Assembly (NCBI GenBank): GCA_002286715.1
Contig: NSJX01000001.1
Location: 1,605,805-1,669,804, forward strand
Length of the DNA: 64,000 nt
Direction of reading: 5' to 3'
DNA from: Dentipellis sp. KUC8613
Taxonomy: Eukaryota > Basidiomycota > Agaricomycetes > Russulales > Hericiaceae
Every line of letters begins with the position of its first letter. The stretch's first letter is position 1. A model generated the notes under the pieces. It had not been told where the DNA came from. It saw only the letters and a list, made by a program, of their open reading frames with translations, and made no database searches. A program made the translations under genes and the position numbers. Below, in pieces: positions 1-11,678 of this stretch.

Positions 1-597
1 CTGGTAGGTACGTGGATGGAGGCAGGAGGCCGTACGTACCCTGGGGGATATATAGACGAAAGCCAGGGCTTGCATGTGCTGACCATGAGGCGGAACGAGC
101 TTCGAAAGGTTCCGCTCGAATTGCTGAGAGCGCCCATGTTTGCGGCTGTCCTGGATCAGTTGCCTGGTTGGAGAAACTTACCGGAGGGGGCGATGGCATG
201 CAGTGCTCGTCCCAGGCTGGGTGATTGGCAGGCCGTACGCCCAAGGCGCCGCCAAGGCACGCCGGACCACGTCGTACGGAACCTGCTCGGAATCTTCAAG
301 TTATTAAAATGCACTACAGCCTCCGGACGTGCGTCCATTCCTCCATCTTACTATAACCACAATAATTGCCATCATGCATCCGATAACGTCTCTTACAAAT
401 CCTGTTTCTTCCCTGCTACCCTTCGTGCTAACGATCTATATAAGCTCACAGTGATGGCCCTCGCGAAGCACAAACAACTGTTCAAACCAAGGACGCGCGC
501 AGCGCCGTGGTGCGTGCCGTGCACTCGCAATAACATACAGCAACGTGGCCCAAATATCACTGCGTCCCAGCCTCTGCTTCCTGAAACACATCGAACC
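1..597. other. left-edge intergenic stretch
   Basis: No gene is supported here. A 204-codon open frame on the plus strand (16-630) has no recognisable domain and runs into the 3' end of the PAPS reductase gene on the other strand, so I treat it as chance. The stretch probably holds the 3' untranslated region of the PAPS reductase gene and spacer DNA. Confidence 0.5.
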
Positions 598-1484
598 TCA
601 GAAGCCGACTACACCGGTCCCAGCAAGTAGACGCACCTTCTTCAATTTAGCCTTCATTGCGAAGTAATCCACATGCAGCCCGCACTCGGTCTTCTCCGCC
701 TGGCCCGCCCACCTTCCCGCGCGCTCGCCCGCGTCCCCCTCGCCGCTCTTCGCGGTGCTGTGCCAGTCGCCCACGCTCTTGTAGCCCTGGTCAAGCAGCT
801 TGTTCCGCGGCACGTTGTTCTCTTTTATGTACCACTCCACGAGGGAGAAGTTCCACGCGAACAGCGGGTTGAGCTTCACCAGCCCGGTCGAGTCCACCTC
901 AAGCGGCTGCAGCGAGGCGCGCGCTGCGCCTTGCGACGCACGTCTGCCAGTAATGACAGCCTTGACGCCGAGTTCTTCATATGCACGTCGTGCCGGCTCG
1001 ACCTAGACCGTGACACACAATAATGAAAACCACGCGCCGCAGATAAGCGAGATGAAGCGCGTACTTTCACCGCAAAGTCGTAGTGCGCCTCGTCCTTCTC
1101 CCAGAACCGCTCGCCGTGCTTCTTCTCAAAGTCCGCGACCGTGTCGCACCCCTCCGGCTTGTAAACGTGTACGGGCACGCCGTACCGTTTCTTCACGTCC
1201 TCCACGAGCTCGTAGGTCTCCGGGAAGTGGTGGAGCGTGTCGAGGAAGATGAGGGGCGGCGGCGTTTTGGTGATTTTCGAGAGCATGTCGATTGCGACGA
1301 GGCCGGTCAGGCCGAAAGCTGTCGTTTGGTAGAGCCCTGGGAGGTAGTCGATTGCCCATCGTAGGATTTCTTCTGGAGTGAGAGGCCTGAGATATGCATT
1401 GATCTTGTCGAGGTCTTCCTGAGAAATAGGAAGCGGGAGTGGCTTCGGCAAGTCTGGTGGTGTTGATACAGTTGGATCAGACAT
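598..1484 (-). CDS. MET16: phosphoadenylyl-sulfate (PAPS) reductase
   Basis: This enzyme reduces PAPS to sulfite with thioredoxin in the assimilatory sulfate pathway of the cytosol. Exons are 1484-1065 and 1002-598, with a 62-nt GT-AG intron, giving 274 residues, which is normal for the family. The N-terminal half has the nucleotide-binding fold with FGLTGLVAIDM and the FLDTLHHFPETY segment. Exon 2 opens with the ITGRRASQGAAR substrate-binding region. The catalytic cysteine motif ECGLH lies near residue 250. The ECGLH motif and domain order identify the family clearly. The gene points away from the left edge and is followed by the Arf GAP gene on the same strand with 330 nt between them. The gene symbol is by analogy with yeast. 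Confidence 0.93.
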
Positions 1485-1814
1485 GAGAAGTGAGTGCTAT
1501 GTTACAGAGAGAGACGTGTCTTTAGCTGAAATCGCAGAAATGTGCATGACGCTCATGTTCTGTCAAGGCCGAAGTGGATGCGGCGTAGACGTGATGATTG
1601 CGTGCCACAGTATACAGTTCGCTTTGTCACTGTCCACGGGCGTTCACAACACGAAAACATGTCAAATGCGAAGGTAAAACGCAGGCATGCGTGCAATAAT
1701 ATAGTGATTGACAACATGAGACGCCAGAGTACTACATCTATCCAGAAGGGTATTCCATTAAATATACAGCCCATGTATGTATGACCTACAAGTGAAGTGA
1801 AGATCGAATACAAA

Positions 1815-3317
1815 TCAGAAATCCTTCCACTCGTCCCAGTCGTCCCCCTTCTTCGCTGTTGTAGAGGATGCAGCCGCCGTCGTAGCGCCTCCGGTAGAGT
1901 AGCCATGTTGTGCAGACGATGAATGGCCAGTAGAATACTCGCCGAACATATCGTCATCATCGTCCTGATAAAGCGCGGACGTCTCCTCGTAAGATCCGCC
2001 AGTCGACAATGAACCGTACCCGTTCCTCTCGGGGCCGCCACCTAAGCGGTCGCGGGCAGACCCAACGACGCCGCCAACCTGCCCAGCGACGTCCACACCG
2101 AACTGGTTCTTGCTCCAGTTATTCGCATTGCGGCCTGCCTCGCCCGCGCGGCGCCCAGCTTCAGAGACATATCCACGCACGCTGGCCTGGAAATTAGGGT
2201 CTGTGACGCGCTCGACACCGGGCTGGATGACGTTCTCGTTGACGACGCGAGTAGCGCCGACCACAGCTGAAGAGAATAGCGACCAGCCTTTGCTCAGAGC
2301 TCCCATTGGGTTCTCCTGGAGGTCTTGGAGTGTCGGTGCATTGCGAGACGAGAGCCCGTATGCAGGGTTCTCTGACGGGGAAGGCGTGCTGCCAAAACCT
2401 TGGTAGCGGCCGCCTTGCGACGGGGGGAGGTGGTCGGGACGCGAAGCATTGACGGAGCCGAGACTCGCAAAGTACGACTCGTTGGCAGCCTTCTGGTCTG
2501 AGGGTAGGCCTGGGGTGCCCGGGTTGGAAGAGTTGGCTGCAGGCGACGACGACCCGGTGCGCGCGGGGCCGGCATTCGGCCGCCCAGACGCGCGTGACTT
2601 GCGCAGGCCCTGTGCAGACGACGGGCGGCCGGGGGAGCCGATATTGCTTCCAGGCGTCTTGTAGCCTTCAGGCGGAGCGGATGGGGCCCATGGCTTCTCC
2701 TGCAGCTCTGCATCTAACTATAAGGTTGTCAGATGACATATAGCGACGTGTGGAGAGCTCTGGGCCCACCTTCTCGCGATACTGGGTCGCCGCCCAGCAG
2801 TGATATTTGTCATAGGGCGTCATGCCGTCTTTGTATCCACCTTGCTCGACTGGCGTGTATGACTGCATGAAGTCGAGGAACGGACCGTTTCCGCCGAGCT
2901 GTGATGGAGTACCGTAAGGTTCGTAGGGACGAAATAGAAGACACTTTGTGGCGTTCCGTACCTTCATGCGTTTAATCTGATCGTCCTGCCATGTATCCAT
3001 CGACACCGAGCGCACGAAGCTGCAGGCATGCGCGTGCATGAGCGTGACAGATCCTGTACATATGGCCGCGGAAGTGCTTGCCTGATGTGCACACCGAAGC
3101 CGCGATGCGTCCCGGCGCATTGCAGGCATAGGAAGACGGCGAAACTGGTGCATCCGGGGTTGGCATGAAATTACAGTGAGTGGCTGGAGGTCATAGCTGA
3201 CCTGAGGGATGCCCATTGGGGGTTGGGGTTCCCGCAGTCAACGCAGGTTTTATTTTTGAGGTCTTCGCGCTTGATGAGCTCCTGGAGCGTGCGCTTGGCA
3301 GCAGCTTGGTCGGTCAT
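1815..3317 (-). CDS. GCS1: Arf GTPase-activating protein, Gcs1/ArfGAP1 type
   Basis: The product should stimulate GTP hydrolysis on Arf at Golgi membranes and so control COPI coat cycling. Exons are 3317-3202, 3144-3082, 3019-2962, 2898-2770 and 2717-1815, totalling 422 residues. The zinc finger is split over exons 1 and 2: CVDCG near residue 26, then CLQC, followed by the GTHRGFGVHISF stretch that carries the arginine finger. The C-terminal exon has the MGALSKGWSLFSS amphipathic segment expected of a curvature-sensing ALPS-like motif, and ends with an acidic, tryptophan-containing tail (WDEWKDF). The second intron (3081-3026) begins with GC rather than GT. That splice restores the conserved HISFVRS sequence exactly, so I consider it real. 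Confidence 0.93.
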
Positions 3318-4277
3318 GGCTGGCGAGGAGGGAGTAATGTACAGCGGGAGGTACTAGAGTGTGCTGGCGAAGTAATTGACAGTTCGCGGCAAGCCGCAAA
3401 GGCGGTGAGCAGTCGTGAGAACGAGCTGCCATGTGGAGATGTACGTCATGCTAACATTTATTGGCAGCTAAAGCAGCTGCAGAGCCAGCACATTTGTATG
3501 TAGCACTATGGTACAAGAATTAAGGCCATGTGGGCATGCAGATGTTGCATATGGCGGAGGAAGGATGGGAGATTTATAGGAGGGAGAACACGGAAGGGGA
3601 AGGAAGCGGGCGTACTGGGACGCTTACCGTCGACTTGGGTCGATATTCTCAAGCTGATGGGTATCGCCTGCTTGCCCGAGGGAACGCTCTATCTGATATC
3701 CCTGCCTCTTCTGCAGAATTTATGCAGCGAGAGCGGCAGCCGTTCTCATGCACTTCGAGTACGGTGCCGTCGCGTGGCTTTCAGTGGACGAGATTAGATT
3801 AGCACCCGACAGCGCAATAATAATATTATGTGGGCGCCTAGATGAACGCGCCGCCTGTGCATCTGCCATGCCCGCAGCAGTCCCAGCGCGCCTGCACCTC
3901 CCTCCTGTTTAATATTGCAAGAGCCAACGCGGTCGAAGCAAAGCTACAGGCCCAGAGCAAGAACAGCAAGACAGGCTGCGAGTGTATTGAGGGGAAAAGC
4001 GGAGTGAGACCGCATTGAGACGCAGCTGAGCGCGTTCCGTTGGACTGGGTCGCCCGTGTCATCGCCCGGCTACCGCTCTCAATCACGCACTCGTCCCTCT
4101 CTCAGACTTTCTGACCCTTCCCTCTCCCGACGTGGGAAGTCCTGCGGTAGTTTTATCCCACTACCTCTCCCCTGCTTGACCTCTTATAACCTCGACACCC
4201 CCTTCTCAGCTCTTCTCCGTCGTCAGACTCCCCGGCCTGCCAACGACTCGCTCCGTGTGACCCAGTTCGCATCCACC
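3318..4277. promoter_or_regulatory. divergent intergenic region, Arf GAP / velB
   Basis: This 960-nt spacer separates two genes read outward, so it should hold both promoters and the 5' leader of the velvet gene. Pyrimidine-rich stretches occur just upstream of the velvet start, as is common in fungal promoters. I saw no specific operator I could name and no coding region: the short open frames inside lack any recognisable sequence. Confidence 0.4.
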
Positions 4278-6551
4278 ATGATCCAGAAGACGAACGCGCG
4301 TCGTGGAAGCACCGCAATTGCTCCGTACAGGCAGTCGACGAGCACAAACACCGACAGCCCAGAGACTTGGGGAACGTGGTTGAACAACAAGTTCGTAGCC
4401 GCTCAGTCGTGATCTAAGTCGGTTCTGACTCCACGTGCGCAGGCTCTATACCCTGGAGGTGGTCCAGCAGCCGATACGAGCCCGAATGTGCGGGTTCGGG
4501 GATAAGGCACGTCCGCAGTATCCCATCATCGCTGTCGTCTTTCTTACTCTGCGTCCGTGAGATAGGATCGAAGACCACTAGCTCCAGCAGCGGTAGCGAA
4601 AATGATAGTCAGAAGAGAGGACGACAGCATCGTAGACGAAGAGTCCGTCCATTACGGCTTCGCCTCATTGTTACGTTGCTGACCGAAATTACAGCGATAT
4701 AGATTGTTCTTTTTTTCTCGTCACCGCAGACCTATGGTCCTCTGATGGAAAACGCGAAATGAACCTCGTTCTACATCCAACATCCTCTGACCGATATATC
4801 ACCACCCACACCCCTAAACGACGCAGAGCGAACCCTACAGCTCCGCAGACCCTCACGTTTGGCGATCAACATGGACCCCCCGATCCCGCAGCATCTCCTG
4901 GTGCTTCTAGACATGCCATGCGACAATCTAGTGGAGATATTCAGGTAAATTAATTTTTAATCGTTATTCATCCTCCAGAACTAATGGTAATGCGCAGTCG
5001 GCTGGGATGACGCCGCTAACTGCGCCTGTAGGCTATGGTTCACAATCTGGCTACCCATTCCCTCCCCAGGCCACCACTCTGATCCAGGATCAGATGGGCT
5101 ACCAACCAGTGGCTCCTTACAATCCCATCCCGGATTCGACCGGCTGGGCATACGGAATCCAGCCATCGTCTCCGAGTACCTATCCTACCATTCCGTCTAT
5201 CAGCCGTACGCTTGCAACGGGGGCAGCGGCCAGCATGAACCAAGCTACCACTCCCTCCGTAACTGCGACAGACCCGTGGCCGCAGCCAGCCCCTCCCCCA
5301 CCGGAGGAGCCGGAGAACAATCCATATCGCACCTGGAGCGCCGACCCTCAATACGGGACTCTAGAACCTTTACAGCCGGCACCCGTGCCCATTGCCTCGA
5401 GCAGCTCAAACGTCCTCGAATCTCCCATGCGGGCACCGACCCAGTACCCTACCGTCGAGCTGCGCGAAAGCACTGCATGGCCGCATCCTGCGCCACCACC
5501 CCCAGAGGCATACGCCGCCACTGCCGGGCCATCTCGGCAATCCATAGACGGCACCTCGCCCGCCGTCCCCGCGGGACCCCACAACCCCCCATACGACCAA
5601 TCGATGTACGCGTCTGCGTCATACGCGCAGCGGCAACCACCGCAACCACCGTACCCGCAGTCGTACGCTCAGAGCGCGCCGAATCCGGCGTCCACCATCC
5701 CCCCGCTCCCGCGGCATACGTACACGCGCACGCTGGTGGGGCCTCTCTCTGCAAATGCCTGCCGTCTGCAAGATGAACACCGCAAGCCGGGCGTCTTTTT
5801 CCTCTTCCAAGACCTCTCAATCCGGACTGAAGGTAAGTGCCTCGCCACGCCACAGTCGAACCCCGGACCTGCACCTGCACCTGTCGTGTCCTGGCCGCCA
5901 CTAACACCACAATCATGTGTCAGGGACGTTCCGTCTGCGTCTGCGGCTCATGAACATCGGCGCGTAAGCACAGCTCTAATTTGCCCTCCTATCCATCCGC
6001 ATCGAGCGCTCTGCTCGCGCGCGCGCTCGCGTTGCCCAAAGATGCCTAGCTGACTTCACGCTCGCGCTCTTTATCACCAGTCCCCCAGCCCCTGAGTCGG
6101 GCGCTCTCAGCGTGCACACCGGCGTCTCGCCCGTGCTTGCTCAAACCTTCACGGCCCCATTTGACGTGTTCTCAGCCAAGCGCTTTCCTGGCGTCCCCGG
6201 TGAGTAAAGCCTGCTCGATCGACCCCCGCGCGCCTGTGCTACGACACCGTCCCCGTCATCTACTCCATACACCCTCACCCCGGTACAGTACTGATCAAAG
6301 CCAATCTGCATTTTGGTTAGACACCACCGCCCTCTCGATCGCATTTGGGAACCAGGGCCAAAAGCTCCCTTTGGTAAGTTCGCCTCCCCCGCGCCTCCCG
6401 GTCCTGCTGCACCCCGAGCCGGACCACGGCAGTAACATGCATCTGACGCACTCTTGTCTGACAGCGAAACCGGCACGGGACGAGTAAGCAGGGTGTGCGA
6501 CGGCGGCGTGACGACTCGGATGGGGGCTCGGACGACTCTGATGGGGCGTGA
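4278..6551 (+). CDS. velB: velvet-family regulator, VelB type
   Basis: Velvet proteins are fungal DNA-binding regulators that link development and secondary metabolism; VelB pairs with VosA or VeA in Aspergillus. Exons are 4278-4390, 4443-4506, 4566-4642, 4695-4944, 4998-5832, 5924-5963, 6081-6199, 6321-6373 and 6465-6551, giving 545 residues. The first half of the velvet domain (about residues 38-118) contains QPIRARMCGFGDKDRRP and CSFFLVTADLWSSDGKRE. The second half (about 409-525) contains PGVFFLFQDLSIRTEG and FGNQGQKLP. Between them lies a Pro/Ser/Gln-rich insert of about 290 residues, as in VelB rather than VeA. Intron 2 starts with GC. The start ATG has a good context (ACCATGA). It is transcribed away from the Arf GAP gene. 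Confidence 0.93.
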
Positions 6552-6743
6552 GTTGGAGCGGGGGCCGGAGCTAGAGCTAGAGCTGGGGCTGGACTCGGGC
6601 CGTATACATGTACACTACATACTAGAGGAGGCGGAGGATGTGGACATACGTATTCTGACGCTTGCGGGCCGGGTTTTGCTGTCTCGTTGTTTCGCTGGTT
6701 CGCGGGTTCGCTGGTGGTTGTATCCAAGTAATAATTGTATGTG

Positions 6744-9700
6744 CTATGTTACGATGATGTCCTGCTTCGCCTGCCGCTCCGCCCGCGCCATCTCGCTGCG
6801 CCCAAACTCCTCCACGAGCGCGACCGTCTCCGGGCATTCCTCGCATATCCGCCCATACGACGCCTCCGCGAGCTCCGCCTTGCGCTGCTGCTCCTCCCAG
6901 TCGTCGTCGCGCACATCCATCTCGTCCTGCCGGAGCACGCGCTGCACCAGCCGCCCCGTCCGCAGCTGCTCGAGCGCACCCAGCAGCGCGCGCAGCGTCG
7001 ACCGGTGCGCGCGCCACGCCATCCAGAGCGGTGAGATCTGGCTCAGCGCGAACAGCGACAGCGCGGGGTCGTCGGAGCTCTTGTCGCTGGGCCGGAAGCG
7101 CGGGTCGTGCTCCTGTAGCCGCCGGTCGAAAGCTCGCCGCCTGAGCCGCGCAGCCGCGAGCCTGTACACGGACCGCTTGACCTCGTTCTTCTCGGGCTCC
7201 TGCCCCTCCTGGAACACGAGTGGCGAGTCGACGACCATGTCGCGCTCCTCGGGCACGTCCTGCTCGAAGCGCTGCGAGGGGATGATGACGTGCTCGACCA
7301 TGGAGAAGGCGCGCTCCGGGTCGCCTGCGCGCACGAGCGCGATGACGAGCTGGTTCCAGTTGTGCACGTCGAACGCGAAGCCCTCCTCGTGCAGCTTCTG
7401 CCAAACCTCCGCGACTTCGTTGTGGTAACCCGCGACGGAGAGCGCGTCCATGTACAGGCTGAGCGGGCTGCATAACGTGCCGTTGCCGCGCCGCAGCAGG
7501 TCATCGTGTGAACTGTTTTCGGGGAGCTGTTGCCGAGCTTCTGCGAGTGGTCGGTGGTAGGCTATCTCCAAGATGTTGGGCCAAACTGCGCGCACGGACT
7601 CGATGTCACCCACGCGGCGGTACACCTTGAGCAGCAGAGTCCAGGTCGCGAGGCTCGGCTCGCCACCCAGGTTGAACATATCCTGTATCACCTTTTCGAC
7701 CTCCTCCGGATCGCCTACGCGCACGAAGTTGGAGATTAGAGGCCCATGCAGCTGCTCCAGCGCGACGCTGTACGGCGCATTCTTGGGCACCCACGTCCGT
7801 TCCTCGTGCTTCGTGTCGATCAATACCTGCAAGAAGTCGCGGGCAATGCGGATGCTGTCCTCGTTTTCGTCGCGGCAGTACGCTTTCAGGATGGCGCTGT
7901 ACGTGACAGAGGACGGCTTGATCCCCCGCGCCACCATGTCGTCGTACACCTGTTTCGCCTTGACCTTGTCGCCCAGGCGCAGGTACCCGGACATGATGAT
8001 CGTCATCGCGAAGACATTGACCGCAACCGTGGACGCGCCCGACTTGCCGAGGCGGTCCATCTGCGCGAGGAGGCTATTCGCCGTCTCCATGTCGCGCGCG
8101 TCGCACGCAGCCTGGATAAGCAGGTGGAACGTCTCCGTGTTCGGGCGGATGCCCGATTGCTCTGCCTTGGCGAAGACGTCGGAGACGATCGAGAACGGAG
8201 CCCCGAGGTGGACGTAGGACTTGAGCAGGATATTGTACACGTCGATCTGGGGGCGATGCTGGCGGACGCGCGAGGACTTGAGGAAGTCAAAGGCACGGAC
8301 GACGCCCCGCCACGATCCTGCAAGCGCATGGGCGCGCATGAGCGTGGCGATCATCCTGCGATCTGGTTTCACGCCCTCCTGCATCGCGCGCTTGTAGATC
8401 GCCTCCGCGGAGAGTGGCTCTTTGCGACTGCCGAAGACGCCCATAACAGAGGTGTAATCTGCCGGGTTAAGGTGAAGCCCTAGGCTGCGCATTTCGTCCA
8501 GGAGCTTCAGGGCACTCTCGAGCTCCCCGCGTTCCGCGAAACTGTGCAGGATGACGTTCCAGACGTACGCGTCTGGCGGCTGCCCCAGGCTCTTCATTTT
8601 TTCCAGCCATGCGTTCATGCCCTCGATGTCGCGGGCACGTGCGTGCGCCAGTAGCACTTCCGTGTAGTGATATACCGCAGGGGCGCGTCCGACGGAGCCA
8701 GCAGGTGCGTCGGGGAATTGCTCTTGGAAGATCTCGGCCGCTCGCTCCGCATTGCCAGAGACGGCAAAAGCATGCATGAGCATAGCGACGTCCATGGTAT
8801 CGGCGAAGCCTCGCTTCTGGATGTCCTTGAAGTAGGTCTCTGCGCGGTTCACGTCGCCAAGATGACATGTTATATGGAGACCCGTCTTGAGAAACGCTCG
8901 CTGTTGCCTCTCTTCGAGGTCGCTATCCGCGAAGGGTTGCGATGCTCTCGAGTACGACATGATGCCGAGCTCGCGCGCTTTGTTGCGCGCCAAGGAGCGC
9001 ACGACTAGCATTTGCACGTACAGGTCGCATTCCAGCGACTGCCGCTCCATGCTCTCCCACACGGAAAGCGCTTCTTCTGGACACCTCCTGGAAAGAAGCC
9101 ACGAGATCAGGATATGGCCAATCCGCGCACGAGCAGTCGGGTCCCGGTCTCTTCGGTCGAACAAAATGGATATAGGCGAGTCGATTTCATCCAAGATGTA
9201 AAAAGTGGTATCAATGAACAACTTGACGCGGGGATTCATGGACTTGGCGTTGGTAAGGCCCATTAGGGGTTGGCCGGCGGTCGTCCACTCCTTGGCGAGA
9301 AAATCAAGCACTCCGCGCACACCGTACAGATGGAAGTGGGCAAGGAGGAGGCTGCGGTACATCCTGAACCTGACGTCCTTGATGCCCGCATATCGATCGC
9401 TGAGCTCTTCGAATTTTCGGAACGCCGTCATTGCGCGCGGGAGATCTTGGACCATCGCGAAGGTGCGGATGAGGAGACAATGTCGCCTGAAATCCTCTTC
9501 GGAGCGCGATGCGACGGAGCCGCCCTCAGACAGCAAGGCCCGCAGACGATCGCCCCAGTAGCGCAGAGCATCCCGGTCCTTGAAGTGGTCCAAGGAGTCC
9601 TCTGCGGTCGACACGGCCCTGTCCATGAAACGGAGAATGTTCCTGGTTGACTTGGTCCAAGGGTCATCCTGCTGCCTGAGGGCCATGAAAGCATCGTAAG

Positions 9701-9943
9701 CAAGATCCAACTCGACTCGAGCTCCATCTGAGAACGGTTTGTCATAGATGAAGTGCGATATTATCGACTTTGGGGGAGGGCCTGTTGGTTCTGCATGTTG
9801 CACTACCGCAGGCTTGCTCGCCGACGCGAAATTACGTGCCTGCAGCGCGGGACGCCTTCAGTCAGCAGCCGAGACCGATGTTCACGTGTTACTTACCGAG
9901 CCAGAGAGTGCTTGGGGTAGGGGTGAATGTGAGACGGCAGCAT
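6744..9943 (-). CDS. mitochondrial pentatricopeptide repeat (PPR) protein
   Basis: PPR proteins bind organellar RNA sequence-specifically and act in processing, stability or translation of mitochondrial transcripts; the target here cannot be told from sequence. The main exon (about 9816-6744) encodes over 1000 residues with many tandem 35-residue units, for example PPDAYVWNVILHSFAERGEL followed by an EMRSLGL helix, and PSSVTYSAILKAY. I place the start at 9943 in a 47-nt first exon ending at the GTAAGT donor at 9896, joined to an acceptor at 9817, for 1039 residues. A stronger-looking acceptor (ctgcag at 9840-9845) keeps the frame open but gives no in-frame ATG in that exon. The N-terminus is therefore uncertain while the body is secure. 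Confidence 0.85.
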
Positions 9944-10654
9944 GTGGGGGATGGTGTGTTGCGAACAGACGACTCCTGCCTGTGGGATAGTTCAGCAATC
10001 ACGCAGGAGAAAAAGAAGCCCATATGCGCACAGTTGCCTCCGAGAAGCCACTCCGCACACTGCAGCCAGTCGTTCTCCGGTAATGCTTTCTCCTTTCCTT
10101 TATAGCGTTTGGCACGGGATGAAGCGAGTTCGTGGTAATGCATCGGCTGGGCCGCAGAACGCAGCGCAAAACGAAAGGCAGGATGGTTCTTTGTGGGACG
10201 AGCAGCAGAGACTGGTGTGGAAATGATGGAGTTGAGTGAGGTCAGAAAAGGTTCGACCATCACCATCTACAGAGAAGCCAGCCCAGCGCAATCGAAGAGA
10301 GCCAGCCTGATCCGAGACAGAGCATAACCTGAGGGCTGAGTTATTCTCCGGGAGGGGGCAGGAGGGGAGAAAAACACACCTCAACTCTCCGACGAGGGAC
10401 AGCGGTGAGTTTGCTTCGCGTTTGCTCGACAGCGACTCGCCGACTCGACTCGCCGCCAAAGCCCAGCCTGCACCGGATCCAGCCGAGATCCTCTCACGTG
10501 CACCCATCCCATCCCTCACCCCCACGTGATGATCCCTTGTTCTGCGCCAGCACGATGGAAGAACAACAGCGGCGATGGCCACCACCGCCCACGTACGTAG
10601 AATCTTCAATTTCATCTCTCCGCGGTTCTAGCTTATCGAACCACACAGCACGCA
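9944..10654. promoter_or_regulatory. divergent intergenic region, PPR gene / GNAT gene
   Basis: This roughly 700-nt spacer lies between two genes transcribed outward. It holds both promoters and possibly further 5' exons of the PPR gene. A short frame starting at 10555 on the plus strand (ATG GAA GAA CAA) could be an upstream open reading frame of the acetyltransferase. No named element was seen. Confidence 0.4.
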
Positions 10655-11371
10655 ATGAATGCGAACGCACCCACACCTGCACCTGCTGCACCGCCGGCCC
10701 ATGAGATCTCCATTGTGCCCCCAAACGGGCCTCCGGAGCTGCGGCAGCAATGCTACGACGTCCGGATCGCCGTGTTTGTGCACGAGCAGGGATTCCCGCT
10801 CGACGTCGAAATAGACGAGTGGGTCCCTCTCCAACCACATCCTCTCCTCGGGCGCGGAATTTGACCATCCGTGGCATATGCGTACCTGCAGCCTGGACCC
10901 CATCGCCGTCCACTTCCTGCTGCGGCTGGAGCCCTCCCACAAGCCCATCGGGACCATCCGATGCTCGAGGAGCGGGTCCGCCGCGTATTACAAGTTGAGC
11001 CGCCTTGCTGTCCTCAAGGAATACCGACAGCATCGGTTCGGACGCGAGCTCGTGCTCGCGCTCCACGACTGGGTCAAAGCCGACGCGGCAGCCAACGGAT
11101 CTCACGATGTCATCCAGATAGTTAGTCACTCGCAGATCCCGGTCAAAGGCTTTTACGCCAAGTAAGCTCCTTCTCTTCACCGTCAGCTCCCACACCGCTC
11201 ATCCTCGCCTCTTTTGTGCGCCAGATTTGGGTACGCCCCTGAGGTAAGATCCTGTTCCTTCTGTCAGTGCTCTTCATCACAACCCTGACCCGTCATTCAA
11301 AGGGGGAAGAGTTCGACGAAGACGGCGCACCTCATCAGAAGATGGTCGCTCGCTTGCCCCTATCAGATTAA
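10655..11371 (+). CDS. GNAT-family N-acetyltransferase
   Basis: The product should transfer an acetyl group from acetyl-CoA to an amine; the substrate is unknown. Exons are 10655-10818, 10892-11161, 11225-11243 and 11303-11371, giving 173 residues, a normal single-domain length. It shows YDVRIAVFVHEQGFPLD near the N-terminus, then KPIGTIRC, the acetyl-CoA-binding turn LAVLKEYRQHRFGRELV (the QxxGxG/A-type loop), and a C-terminal GFYAKFGYAPEGEEFDEDG motif followed by HQKM. This layout matches the ElaA-like or YjgM-like GNAT group found in fungi. The third exon is only 19 nt, yet it restores the conserved FGY sequence. The start follows a Pro/Ala-rich leader and an upstream start is possible. 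Confidence 0.88.
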
Positions 11372-11678
11372 ATTGTTCATTCTATACTCGTAAAAGGTCG
11401 TGACATACAGGGAGAGATTCTAGCAATACAGCATAGAAGACATCGATGGTATACAGGTATCATACGTGTCCGAGCGGATCATCTGATATACGAGCGTGCA
11501 TAAATAAAGCACGGAGTGGGGATCGGCAGGAGAAATCGAAGATCGAAAGAAAAAAGACACAGGGTTGTCCGCCAAATGTCGTGCATACGTAGAGGGGGGT
11601 TGGGCGAGAAATATAGGCCCTGTAGCGACGAGCAAGCAAAATGAGTGAAAGAAAAAAGCACGGAAAAATCCTAGATAT
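11372..11678. other. convergent intergenic stretch
   Basis: This spacer of about 300 nt separates the 3' ends of the acetyltransferase and HMG-box genes. It is A/T-richer than its surroundings and should contain both polyadenylation regions. No coding region was seen. Confidence 0.4.

Noticed and set aside
16..630. 204-codon plus-strand open frame at the left edge
   Set aside because: No recognisable domain, and it overlaps the end of the PAPS reductase gene on the other strand.
6454..9803. Long open frames opposite or out of frame with the PPR gene (for example 6454-7428 plus and 6622-7473 minus)
   Set aside because: They are shadow frames of a GC-rich coding region with biased composition and no family resemblance.
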